Source: Candidatus Sulfotelmatobacter sp. (GTDB lineage Bacteria; Acidobacteriota; Terriglobia; Terriglobales; Acidobacteriaceae). Taken from it: 19,652 bases of DNA. Shown here one piece after another: positions 8,201 through 15,246 of this stretch. Under the pieces are notes generated by a model. It worked only from the letters and a program-made list of their open reading frames with translations. It was not told the origin of the DNA and did not search any database. How positions within the stretch are numbered: position 1 is the first letter of the stretch; every line of letters starts with the position of its first letter. The stretch is from the NCBI GenBank assembly GCA_030044775.1, contig JASICF010000159.1, forward strand, positions 1-19,652, given 5' to 3'. The translations under genes and the position numbers were made by a program.

Positions 8201-9156
8201 AGTTTCCTTTCGCCGGGGAGTTCGCTCTTGTCATGCTCGCGTAATCGATCGGCTAGGTTCGCCAGTGACCGCAATGTTTCCGCCAGGTCCATCTTTTCCC
8301 CGGACCCATTCGGCGGTGTCGTGGTCACTCCTCCTTCCGTTCCGTTAGTGCCCAAATCAAACTCGCGCGCCACTGTGTCCACGGCCGCGGATCCAATGGT
8401 TTTTTGTTGATCGACAAACGCGCTGACCAGGCAGTGTTCACACAGCAGATTGATGACGCGGGGAATGCCCGCTGAATATTTATGGATCGCGGTCAACGCC
8501 TCGGGATCGAAAATCGGTTGGCCATTGGAACCGGCGATGCGCAATCGCTGCAGGACGTAGGACTTCGTCTCTTCCAGCGAGAACGGATGCGTGCGCGCGC
8601 GCAGCGTCAACCGCTGGCGAAGCTGCCGCAGTTGCGGCTGCTTCAACTTTTGTTCCAGCTCCGGCTGACCCACGAGAATAATCTGAAGCAGTTTTTCGGT
8701 GAACGTCTCCAGATTGGTTAGCATGCGGATTTCTTCCAGCACCTCGTCGGTCAGATTCTGCGCCTCGTCGACGATCAGCACGGCGGTTTCGCCCGCGCGA
8801 TAGCGGTCGAGCAGCCAGTTATAAAGACGCAGCAGGACCTGGCTCTTAGCCTTGGATTCGCAAGGAATGCCGAAGTCGGCCATCATGTAGTCGAGGAATT
8901 GGGTAGTGTTCAGGCGCGAATTGAAAATGAAAGCCGTCGCCACCTGCTGCAGGCGCAACCACTCCAGTAGTTTATTGATGAGCGTGGTCTTTCCCGTTCC
9001 CACTTCGCCGGTAAGCAGAACGAAACCTTTGCGGCTTTGAATGCCGTAGGTGAGGCAGGCCAGCGCCTCTTCCGTATGCCGGGTCAAGAACAAATAGCGC
9101 GGGTCGGGATTCACATTGAACGGATTCGCTCGCAGCCCAAAAAAATCTTTGTACAT
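8197..9156 (-). CDS. ExeA-like AAA ATPase of exosortase EPS loci
   Basis: A 319-residue cytoplasmic P-loop ATPase beginning MYKDFFGLRANPFNVNPDP, the usual N-terminus of the ExeA/general-secretion-ATPase-like family found at PEP-CTERM loci. Walker A is GEVGTGKTT (50-58), Walker B is VLIVDEAQ (126-133) and a sensor-type LVGQPELEQK follows (161-170). The last ~50 residues are Gly/Thr-rich and then charged. The frame is open upstream to 9273, but ATG 9156 was chosen because the family starts with MYxxFFGL; no close Shine-Dalgarno is seen (AGGA lies too far away at ~17 nt), so coupling to the preceding gene 19 nt upstream is plausible. Probable role: powering or gating EPS assembly or secretion with the Wzz/kinase pair. 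The exact partner is not known to me. Confidence 0.9.
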   Translation of the reverse strand: MYKDFFGLRANPFNVNPDPRYLFLTRHTEEALACLTYGIQSRKGFVLLTGEVGTGKTTLINKLLEWLRLQQVATAFIFNSRLNTTQFLDYMMADFGIPCESKAKSQVLLRLYNWLLDRYRAGETAVLIVDEAQNLTDEVLEEIRMLTNLETFTEKLLQIILVGQPELEQKLKQPQLRQLRQRLTLRARTHPFSLEETKSYVLQRLRIAGSNGQPIFDPEALTAIHKYSAGIPRVINLLCEHCLVSAFVDQQKTIGSAAVDTVAREFDLGTNGTEGGVTTTPPNGSGEKMDLAETLRSLANLADRLREHDKSELPGERKL

Positions 9157-9175
9157 GGTAAGTCGCCCGCGTTTC

Positions 9176-10714
9176 CTAAACTGTGGCGGTTTCTTTCCCA
9201 GCTTTCTTACGGTTGCGGAAATACCCTGAGCCGCCATTCTCCGTTTCTGGCGGCAAAACCCAGGGAACCGCAACCAAAATCGGCAGCCCCATCGCTGCTT
9301 CTACATCCGCCTCGGTGCGGATGTATTGTTCGCGGAGTTCCATCCACATTGCCAGCCCGAGCCCAAGCAGCAAGCCCGCTCCCAGTCCACCGCCGGCGAA
9401 CAAGAGACGGTTGGGGAAGCTCGGGGCATCGGGCAGGTCCGCGGGAGTCAGCAGCGCCATGCGCTGGCCTTCCTGATCCTGCTCAGCCTGGGTCGCCATC
9501 TTCGAGGTGCTCTGCTTCGCCAGGTCGTCCTGGTATACCTTTTGCGCGTTGTCGTAGTCGCGCGCCAGCTCCGCGTATTGCTGTTCAACCGCGGGACTCG
9601 CGGCCACACGTCCCTGGTAGACCGCGATCTCCTCTTGAAGTTTCTTCTGGTCGCGCATGGCCTGCGCGATCATGTCAGTGTACTGATGAATCTGCAGCCG
9701 TAAGTTGCGAATCTCCGGCGGTTCCGTGGCTGACGCTTTGTCGGCGGAAGCATCGGTTGATTTGTCGGACGGACTATCAAGCTCAGCCAGTTGCTTTTTC
9801 ACCGCCGCGATATCCGATTTCGTCTTGATCACATCCGGATGGTCATCGGTGTAACGACCGCGCAAATCGATCAGTTGCGATTCCAACTGCGCCAGTTGCT
9901 GTTGCAGGGTCTGAGGATTGGTTGTCGATTGCGAGTTTTTCCAGGCGGCGATTTGCTGGTCAAGCAGCGACTCGGTATAGGATTTGTCCTGCGTAGCGCG
10001 GTTCAGAGTCTGAGTATTGGCGTCGAGCTGCGAATTCAGCCCCATCAGAATCTTCACGTTGTTGTCTTCATCGCCGGGAAGCTGGCCCATGTGCTGGTTT
10101 TTGAAGGCGGCTAATTTTTTGTCGAGATCGTCGAGATTCTGTTTAGCTTGTTCTACTTGTTTCGTCAGGAACGTGGTCGTGCCCTCGGTCGCTTCTTCTC
10201 TTGACTTGAGATCTTCTTCGAGAAGCATGGATGTCAGGTCGGTGCACACCTGCTGTGCTTCATGTGCGGAAGAAGCCGTATAAGTGACATAGAAGCCGGG
10301 CATGGGGCTGTTCTGATTTGGCCTTTTCTTGGCTCCAAGCAGCGAAAGGTCGGTAACCACCGGGTCGATAGTCGTGTTGAGCCGGATATCGTCCATGAGA
10401 TCGTCGACGTTCTGGCCGGGCTTGGCCAGTCCCAGGCGATCGATCATGGGGCGAAGCCGGCCAGGGCTGAGCACTTGCTGCTCAATGGTGGCCACATGCT
10501 GCGTGAGATCTTCACTGAAGACCTGCTGGACCACGGTATCGGGAATCTTGGGCGATTCGACCAGTACCAGTGACTTCGAGGTGTACTTGGGCGAAAAGAT
10601 ATAGGAAACCAGGAAGCCGGCGAGCGGCGCCAGTAATAGCGGAATCAAAATCACTTTCCTCCGGCGACGCAACATCGCCAGATAATCGTCCATGGTCAAT
10701 TCGCGGCTTTCCAT
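9176..10714 (-). CDS. Wzz-type polysaccharide chain-length determinant
   Basis: A 512-residue inner-membrane polysaccharide co-polymerase. It has a short cytoplasmic N-terminus (MESRELTMDDYLAMLRRRRK), helix 1 at about 21-40, a long periplasmic region rich in Gln/Lys/Glu with coiled-coil character (about 160-400), helix 2 near 445-465, and a ~60-residue cytoplasmic tail with MGLPILVAVPWV. The tail lacks a kinase domain, matching the separate tyrosine kinase downstream. ATG 10714 was chosen over upstream in-frame starts (frame open to 10801) because GGAAGGA lies 4 nt before it and MxxxELTxDDY fits the family. Proteins of this type set EPS chain length and help open the export route with the Wza-like protein. 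Confidence 0.92.
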   Translation of the reverse strand: MESRELTMDDYLAMLRRRRKVILIPLLLAPLAGFLVSYIFSPKYTSKSLVLVESPKIPDTVVQQVFSEDLTQHVATIEQQVLSPGRLRPMIDRLGLAKPGQNVDDLMDDIRLNTTIDPVVTDLSLLGAKKRPNQNSPMPGFYVTYTASSAHEAQQVCTDLTSMLLEEDLKSREEATEGTTTFLTKQVEQAKQNLDDLDKKLAAFKNQHMGQLPGDEDNNVKILMGLNSQLDANTQTLNRATQDKSYTESLLDQQIAAWKNSQSTTNPQTLQQQLAQLESQLIDLRGRYTDDHPDVIKTKSDIAAVKKQLAELDSPSDKSTDASADKASATEPPEIRNLRLQIHQYTDMIAQAMRDQKKLQEEIAVYQGRVAASPAVEQQYAELARDYDNAQKVYQDDLAKQSTSKMATQAEQDQEGQRMALLTPADLPDAPSFPNRLLFAGGGLGAGLLLGLGLAMWMELREQYIRTEADVEAAMGLPILVAVPWVLPPETENGGSGYFRNRKKAGKETATV

Positions 10715-10760
10715 TATTCCTTCCCGTTCCGCCGGTGCGCTAAACCCGGCCCCCAGAACC

Positions 10761-12296
10761 TTAATCCAGCCGGATTGGCCGGGGCGTCCAATCCAGGCCA
10801 ATCGAGCCCACCTGATTGTGGGAGAGGTTGCTGCATGCCGTGCCCGCAGGGCATGCCGTGTTGAAACTTAAATTGTTGAATTGATAACTGATGAATCCCC
10901 GGAGGCTGCGGCCAAATTGGCGGTGAAGTCCAATCCCGGCGTATTCGTAACTGAACGAGGTTGCATTGACGGTCGTCCCTGGAACCTGCAATTCGCTGTT
11001 CTCCGAATAACCGGCGTCAGCGAACAAATCCCAGATCCGGCTCAGCGGCCGGGTGAGGTCGACCTGCGCAATGTTGGTTTCGGCGCCGGCAAAAATTCCC
11101 GAGCCGTTGGTGTCATAGCGCTGGTAGCTCGCGGCCAACGAGGTGCGAGGAAACTTGTAGCGCAAGGTCACGCGCCCCGCCGCGCCGAGGTTAGTTACGC
11201 CCACGGCGGTGACCGGAGCTCCAAACTCCGCGCACGAGCTTGCAGGAATCGTTGGGATCGTACACTCCTGCTGATTAATGCTCGTAACCTGCGGTCCGGC
11301 AGAAATCAGGAAGTCCATGCGCCCGGAGATTCGATGTCCGTACATCAATTGGACTACCTGCGAATGGAACGCGGTGCCGGCGGTCGAGAAGTTGAAATAC
11401 TGGTAGCCGTAGCTCACGGCCACCTGATTTCTCGGGTTTAGTTGGCGGTCGTAAGCGACTTGACCTGTATATTCCGAGCTGCCGATAAAGTTGAGGTTTT
11501 CCTGCAACGGTCCGGCGAGAGGGTTTTCCACCACCAGGCTGCCGTAAAAGTGAACCAGACCATACCCGGCGATGAACGTCACAGACGATTTCGGAGTGAG
11601 GTCCTGAATCACATCTACCAGACCCAGGTTCGTGATCCGCGGGACCAGGCCCAGTGAAACTCCGAGGCCGTTTCCCCCGAGGAACGCGTTGCTCTGTGCA
11701 CCGAACGCGCCAGCGCCGAGCAGACCCGTACCCAGACCGCCAAAACCAGCGTTGTACGCTCCGCCGCCGCCGTAGGCTCCAAAGCCAAAATTGCCCTCGG
11801 GCAGATAGCTGAACGAATCCCGAAGGGCCAATTGCCCACGTCTCCAACTAACGCGATTATCGATATCGAATTGCTGCAACTGCTCAAGTCCGATATTGCT
11901 GTTGGCATAGTCGGCGACGCCGCCGATGTAATCCATCGCCACTTCGTCCGTTTTCCAAACCTTTTGCAGAGTCAGGCTGCCTAAAGCGCGTGTCACAGGG
12001 GTGATTCCCGATCCATTGGGAGAGTTCGCCACGTTCGATTCGATGGATTCGCTGAAATGCAGGCCGGGCACGAGATAACTCTCCGGAGCCGAATGAGGTT
12101 CGAGGTTCAGTTGGTCGATCGCCGAAATCGGAGGATTGTCGCTCAAGGATGCCTCGGAGGTGTTCGGTTCCCCCGATGCGGGCGGCGGAGGCGTGGCTTG
12201 GTCATCCTGCGCCCACGCGAGACTGCATGGCAACAGAGCCAGGGCCAGGCTCACGATGATGCTGCGTGCGCTCGCCAAATTTATCCTTTTCGACAT
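10761..12296 (-). CDS. Predicted outer-membrane beta-barrel protein of the EPS locus
   Basis: A 511-residue exported protein. A signal peptide (about 1-29, ending SLAWA before QDD) is followed by a Pro/Ser-rich linker (about 31-60) and then alternating polar/aromatic strands with short turns, as expected for a beta-barrel. The C-terminus ends in a final strand (VGSIGLDWTPRPIRLD) rather than the classic terminal Phe. Residues about 169-216 form a glycine-rich, low-complexity stretch unlike the rest. Two cysteine pairs (ECTIPTIPASSC and TACPAGTAC) could make loop disulfides. Start ATG 12296 gives a clean signal peptide, better than the upstream in-frame start at 12323. It sits between Wza-like and Wzz-like genes, where PEP-CTERM loci commonly carry an uncharacterised barrel protein. 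A role in EPS passage or surface retention is inferred. Confidence 0.8.
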   Translation of the reverse strand: MSKRINLASARSIIVSLALALLPCSLAWAQDDQATPPPPASGEPNTSEASLSDNPPISAIDQLNLEPHSAPESYLVPGLHFSESIESNVANSPNGSGITPVTRALGSLTLQKVWKTDEVAMDYIGGVADYANSNIGLEQLQQFDIDNRVSWRRGQLALRDSFSYLPEGNFGFGAYGGGGAYNAGFGGLGTGLLGAGAFGAQSNAFLGGNGLGVSLGLVPRITNLGLVDVIQDLTPKSSVTFIAGYGLVHFYGSLVVENPLAGPLQENLNFIGSSEYTGQVAYDRQLNPRNQVAVSYGYQYFNFSTAGTAFHSQVVQLMYGHRISGRMDFLISAGPQVTSINQQECTIPTIPASSCAEFGAPVTAVGVTNLGAAGRVTLRYKFPRTSLAASYQRYDTNGSGIFAGAETNIAQVDLTRPLSRIWDLFADAGYSENSELQVPGTTVNATSFSYEYAGIGLHRQFGRSLRGFISYQFNNLSFNTACPAGTACSNLSHNQVGSIGLDWTPRPIRLD

Positions 12297-12309
12297 CGCT
12301 GCTCGATCT

Positions 12310-12954
12310 CTACGGAACGACAATCGTATCTCCTGGTTTCAGCATAAGATCGGTTTGCGAGCTCCTGCCGCGGATCGCATCTCTATATTTGAACGGTATT
12401 TTCGTCTCGTGGCCCTCTTCCGTGCGCAGCAAGTAGATCGCTTTGAGATTGGAAAATTGCGTAAATCCGGCGCTCGACAATGCCTGCAGCACCGTCATGC
12501 CGGGCAGCAGAGCCATGGGTCCACTGTGCGTTACTTCGCCGAGCACGAAAACCCGTTGACTGTTCATGGCGGTTACCACCACGGTGACGCGAGGGTCCTC
12601 GATGTATTTTTTCAACTTCTCGCCGATCGATGCCGCCAACTGCATGGGCGTCATTCCCGCGGCCTGCACGTCATTCAGCAAGGGAATCGAGATTTTTCCG
12701 TCTGGCCGCACGGGCAAACTCACGCTCATATCCGGCTCTTTCCAGACCGAGATGCGCAGCGTGTCGTCAGCCCCGATCACGTAGTCGGGCGGAGGTGTGG
12801 GAGTTGCCGAGCGTGTTTCCGGGGCGGGTGTTTTGGCGGGCTGGGCGGCGCTGTCGTCGTTTGCGGCGTTGTCGCCGTTGTCGTCCTGCGCCCAGGCGGT
12901 TACGGTTGCAATCCCCAACAGAGCAAGGCATGCCAGCTTCAGGAACTTCTTCAT
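12310..12954 (-). CDS. Wza-type polysaccharide export protein
   Basis: A 214-residue exported protein of the polysaccharide biosynthesis/export family. A signal peptide (1-22, ending TAWA before QDD) precedes an Asp/Ala/Pro-rich linker (about 23-56). The Poly_export domain begins at DYVIGADDTLRISVWKEPDM (57-76), with PVRPDGKISIPLLNDV (81-96), and an SLBB-type domain follows (RVFVLGEVTHSGPMALLPG, 134-152). It is short compared with E. coli Wza and has no lipobox cysteine at the cleavage site, so it appears to be a soluble or ring-forming periplasmic/outer-membrane component, perhaps working with the barrel protein next to it. ATG 12954 is preceded by GAGGAG at ideal spacing; an in-frame GTG at 12966 overlaps that site and was rejected. 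The gene follows the regulator by 16 nt. Confidence 0.92.
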   Translation of the reverse strand: MKKFLKLACLALLGIATVTAWAQDDNGDNAANDDSAAQPAKTPAPETRSATPTPPPDYVIGADDTLRISVWKEPDMSVSLPVRPDGKISIPLLNDVQAAGMTPMQLAASIGEKLKKYIEDPRVTVVVTAMNSQRVFVLGEVTHSGPMALLPGMTVLQALSSAGFTQFSNLKAIYLLRTEEGHETKIPFKYRDAIRGRSSQTDLMLKPGDTIVVP

Positions 12955-12970
12955 GACTCTCCTCACCGAA

Positions 12971-13882
12971 CTAGGATGCTTCGTATTCCGAGCATCCCAT
13001 TTGCTTCAACTTGTAGAGCAAAGCTTTGTAACTGATCTGCAGATCCTCCGCGGCCCGCCGGCGGTTCCAGCGCGTGCGAGTAAGAGCGCGCAGGATGATT
13101 TCCTTTTCCTTCTCGCGGGAGGCTTCGCGTGACGCCTGCTTGAGCGAAACTCGGCCATTGCCGCCGTGATCCTGCCGCAACAACATCGCCCGCAAACCGC
13201 CCATCGCCATGCCCTCGTCTCCCAGGGCAACAATTGCCCTAGCGGCGTTCTCCAATTCCCGGACGTTTCCGGGCCAGGAGTATTCCTGAAACAGGCGGTG
13301 CGTCTCTGCGCTCAACGCGGGAACCGGGCGTTGAAAATCGCTTCCATACTTCTTAAGGAAGTGTTCCACCAGATGCGGAATATCCTCCCGGCGTTGGCGT
13401 AAAGGTGGAATTCGAAGGCAAATTCCGCTCAGCCGGAAGTAGAGGTCTTCGCGAAACCTGCCGGCCCTGACTTCGGCTTCCAGGTCACGGGCGCTACCGC
13501 AGATCAAGCGGGCCGGCCTCAAATCCTGGTTATCCGCGGTTGCACGCGCCAGAGTCTGCAAGAGCCAGGCTTGGTTTTCACCGGTAAGCCCGGAGAGTTC
13601 CTCGAGAAAAATGGTGCCTTCGCCCAGCAAGTTGTTCGCACCGGCGCTCTCAAACCCGGCGCAGGAAACGGCTCGAAACGGATGTTTGGAACGCCGGGAG
13701 ATTTCGTGAATCCTGTGGGCGACCGTCTTTTTCCCCGCGCCCGGTTCGGCCAGCAAGAGAACTGGCACGTCGCTCTGCGCCACTTCCAGCAGGACAGCCT
13801 CAAGCCCTCGCATGCTGGGACTCCCACTCGCTATGAAATCCATGGGTTTCCGTGGAATCCCTGTTTTTGGTGCAGTTTTCAT
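12971..13882 (-). CDS. Sigma-54-activator-like regulator lacking GAFTGA, with Fis-type HTH
   Basis: A 303-residue protein with an AAA+ domain of the NtrC class (about 15-225) and a C-terminal Fis-type HTH (about 258-296, EKEIILRALTRTRWNRRRAA...YKALLYKLKQMG). Walker A is AEPGAGKK (45-52), where the family usually has GESGTGKE. The segment between VSCAGF (72-77) and EGTIFLEE (88-95) is about 25-30 residues shorter than normal, and the GAFTGA loop that contacts sigma-54 is absent. Walker B reads FLEE rather than FLDE. FREDLYFRL (143-151), PPLRQRREDIP (159-169) and WPGNVRELEN (203-212) are intact. There is no receiver domain, unlike the response regulator usual at PEP-CTERM loci. It is the first gene of the EPS run and has a sigma-54-like promoter in front. 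It probably binds DNA but may not activate sigma-54 itself. Start ATG 13882 has only a weak ribosome site; ATG 13843 is an alternative. Confidence 0.85.
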   Translation of the reverse strand: MKTAPKTGIPRKPMDFIASGSPSMRGLEAVLLEVAQSDVPVLLLAEPGAGKKTVAHRIHEISRRSKHPFRAVSCAGFESAGANNLLGEGTIFLEELSGLTGENQAWLLQTLARATADNQDLRPARLICGSARDLEAEVRAGRFREDLYFRLSGICLRIPPLRQRREDIPHLVEHFLKKYGSDFQRPVPALSAETHRLFQEYSWPGNVRELENAARAIVALGDEGMAMGGLRAMLLRQDHGGNGRVSLKQASREASREKEKEIILRALTRTRWNRRRAAEDLQISYKALLYKLKQMGCSEYEAS

Positions 13883-13930
13883 GCTTTCAGGTACCGGCTC
13901 TCCGGTGTTTTCTGCTATCCCGAAAATTTT

Positions 13931-13949
13931 GGGGTCTTCCCAGAACCCC
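13931..13949 (-). promoter_or_regulatory. Leader hairpin before regulator gene
   Basis: On the minus strand GGGGTTCTGGGAAGACCCC can fold with a 5-bp GGGGT/ACCCC stem, extended after one mismatch by a T-A pair and a G-T pair. It falls in the predicted leader of the regulator transcript and is followed by AAAATTTT, not a clear U-tract, so it is not called a terminator. Confidence 0.3.
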
Positions 13950-13962
13950 GCGTCTGTAACAA

Positions 13963-13978
13963 AGCACGTCCGCTGCCA
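13963..13978 (-). promoter_or_regulatory. Sigma-54 (-24/-12) promoter of the EPS operon
   Basis: The minus strand reads TGGCAG-CGGAC-GTGCT against the consensus TGGCAC-N5-TTGCW: nine of eleven defined positions match. The essential GG (13977-13976) and GC (13965-13964) are separated by exactly 10 nt. Predicted transcription start is near 13952, giving a leader of ~70 nt to the regulator ATG at 13882. Its place, upstream of an operon headed by an NtrC-class protein, makes it credible. Sigma-54 control of exosortase/EPS loci is known in other bacteria. Confidence 0.6.
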
Positions 13979-14080
13979 TCCGGCTCGGGTCGATGCGAAC
14001 CGGATTACATCATTAGAGCCATGTTTTCATTGACATAGAGGCTGCCGCCAAGCTCGGGGAAGGAGACGAAACTTCCACTT

Positions 14081-14115
14081 AACCCTACTCTTTTCCGCAT
14101 AAAAGGGAAAGGGTT
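14081..14115. repeat. Imperfect inverted repeat, possible activator site
   Basis: AACCC...CTTTTCC on the left and GGGAAAGGGTT on the right flank GCATAAAA, with a 4-nt bulge (TACT) and one G-T position. It lies ~105 nt upstream of the sigma-54-like element, the distance at which enhancer-binding activators often sit. Enhancer function is speculative. Confidence 0.3.
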
Positions 14116-14341
14116 TACCCACCGAACCGTAACCAAAGTTCGCCATGATTGCCGCAGAGCAGGCAATTCCTTGTCTAACTCCTGCCCTACCGAATCATTG
14201 CTGGTTGTGTTGGCGGATGGCTGGATTTCCTTTGAAACCGGATTGCTTCGTTGAACGCTTTCATTGCGGCTGCGCCGGCTCCGCGCATATGCTGGTGCTT
14301 ATCCCCAAGGTGTTACAGTTTTTTCTGATGAGGCAGGCGCT

Positions 14342-14359
14342 ATGAGCCAAAAGCGATGA
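14342..14359 (+). CDS. Five-codon leader mini-ORF overlapping exosortase start
   Basis: ATG AGC CAA AAG CGA TGA encodes MSQKR and ends inside the exosortase start codon as ATGA. The mini-ORF has a GAGG site 8 nt upstream (14330-14333), while the exosortase ATG itself has none well placed. Its first nine bases, ATGAGCCAA, recur as the first nine bases of the exosortase gene 14 nt later, so it may have arisen by a short tandem duplication. Translation would couple ribosomes onto the exosortase start. It is too short for coding evidence. Confidence 0.35.
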   Translation: MSQKR

Positions 14360-15246
14360 GCCAAGTGCTGCAATCCGGCCTGTCGGGCATGCGTGCGCCT
14401 TTCGACGCGGAAAGAAAGATGCCGCTCTGGCAAACGCTCGTGCTCGTGGCTCTCCTTTTGTGGCTTTATCTGCCAATTCTTTCCCGGCTGGCTGCGCAAT
14501 GGTGGAACGACCCCAACTTCTCGCACGGATTTTTCGTTCCGCTTTTTTCCGCGTTCGTCATATGGCAGGAACGTTCTCGATTTACCGTCGCGCGCGTGAA
14601 GCCTTCGTGGTGGGGGTCGCTGCTCCTGGTTGCCGGATTGTGCATTCTTGTTCTCGGGCAAATGGGGGCGGAAATCTTTCTCTCGCGTGTTTCTTTGCTC
14701 GTTGTGCTAGCGGGGCTGATTGTTCTCTTTCTGGGTTGGAGTTTTCTCCGCGTACTTCTATTTCCCTGGGCGCTTCTTTTCCTGATGATTCCGATCCCAG
14801 CAATCGTCTTCAATCAGATCACGTTTCCTTTGCAAATCCTGGCCTCGAAAATCGCCAGCACCGTGCTCCCCTGGATGGGCGTACCGGTATTGCGTGAAGG
14901 CAACGTCATCAATCTTCCTGCGATGGCATTGGAAGTGGCCGAAGCTTGCAGCGGCATCCGTTCGCTGATCTCGCTGCTGACGCTTGCCGTCATCTACGGC
15001 TATCTGATGGAGCAGAAGAACAGTATTCGGTTACTGCTGGTTCTGGCAGCGATTCCCATTGCTGTCGCCGCCAACAGCTTTCGCATTGTTGGAACCGGGC
15101 TGCTGGTTCAATATTGGGATCCGGCAAAGGCGCAGGGCTTCTTCCACGAGTTCTCCGGCTGGCTGATTTTTGTTGTCTCACTGCTCATGCTCTATGTGCT
15201 GCATCGGGTGCTGCGAACTCAATGGGGTGAGGAAGGCGCGCCGTGA
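14356..15246 (+). CDS. xrtA: Exosortase (EpsH/XrtA-type transpeptidase)
   Basis: A 296-residue polytopic inner-membrane cysteine protease/transpeptidase that recognises C-terminal PEP-CTERM-type signals and hands the processed protein on to the envelope. About eight helices span residues 24-285. The catalytic set is visible: Cys198 in EVAEACSGIRSLISL, Arg243 in ANSFRIVGTG and His264 in GFFHEFSGWL. The protein ends shortly after the last helix, so the EpsI domain that is fused to some exosortases is here a separate downstream gene, overlapping by 4 nt (GTGA). The start at 14356 overlaps the stop of a five-codon mini-ORF. ATG 14389 (codon 12), still before helix 1, is an alternative. Assignment to the XrtA class rests mainly on the neighbouring PEP-CTERM-type EPS genes. 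Confidence 0.93.
   Translation: MSQVLQSGLSGMRAPFDAERKMPLWQTLVLVALLLWLYLPILSRLAAQWWNDPNFSHGFFVPLFSAFVIWQERSRFTVARVKPSWWGSLLLVAGLCILVLGQMGAEIFLSRVSLLVVLAGLIVLFLGWSFLRVLLFPWALLFLMIPIPAIVFNQITFPLQILASKIASTVLPWMGVPVLREGNVINLPAMALEVAEACSGIRSLISLLTLAVIYGYLMEQKNSIRLLLVLAAIPIAVAANSFRIVGTGLLVQYWDPAKAQGFFHEFSGWLIFVVSLLMLYVLHRVLRTQWGEEGAP

Larger units (their letters stand above)
13883..14341. other. Intergenic regulatory region between EPS run and exosortase
   Basis: About 460 nt without a convincing gene. It holds a sigma-54-like promoter reading left, two inverted repeats (listed separately) and an 8-mer TGTTACAG that occurs upstream of both divergent genes in the same relative orientation (plus strand at 14311-14318, minus strand at 13961-13954). 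A 66-codon plus-strand reading frame from 14145 shows no protein-like features. I see no convincing promoter for the exosortase side. Confidence 0.6.

Noticed and set aside
9157..9273. 39-codon N-terminal extension of the ExeA-like ATPase
   Set aside because: It overlaps the end of the Wzz-type gene and precedes the family-typical MYKDFFGL start.
9037..9828. 263-codon plus-strand open frame opposite the Wzz and ATPase genes
   Set aside because: Its composition is Pro/Arg/Ser-rich and low in hydrophobic periodicity, and the opposite strand encodes clear family proteins.
12136..13035. 299-codon plus-strand open frame across the barrel, Wza-like and regulator genes
   Set aside because: It is antisense to well-supported genes, its protein is Arg/His/Cys-rich with no recognisable domain, and high GC content readily gives long shadow frames.
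14030..14035. TTGACA hexamer in the intergenic region as a sigma-70 -35 box
   Set aside because: The sequence 16-18 nt downstream is GC-rich (CTCGGG region) with no -10-like hexamer.
14213..14229. TGGC-containing stretch as a second sigma-54 promoter for the exosortase
   Set aside because: No GC dinucleotide falls 10 nt after the GG; all such stretches in 14200-14355 fail the fixed spacing.
13954..14318. TGTTACAG present upstream of both divergent genes
   Set aside because: An 8-mer pair in inverted orientation over ~470 nt is expected by chance about once or more, so it is noted but not called a site.
14145..14345. 66-codon Cys-containing plus-strand frame in the regulatory region
   Set aside because: There is no ribosome site, no recognisable domain and no signal or membrane pattern; chance is sufficient to explain it.
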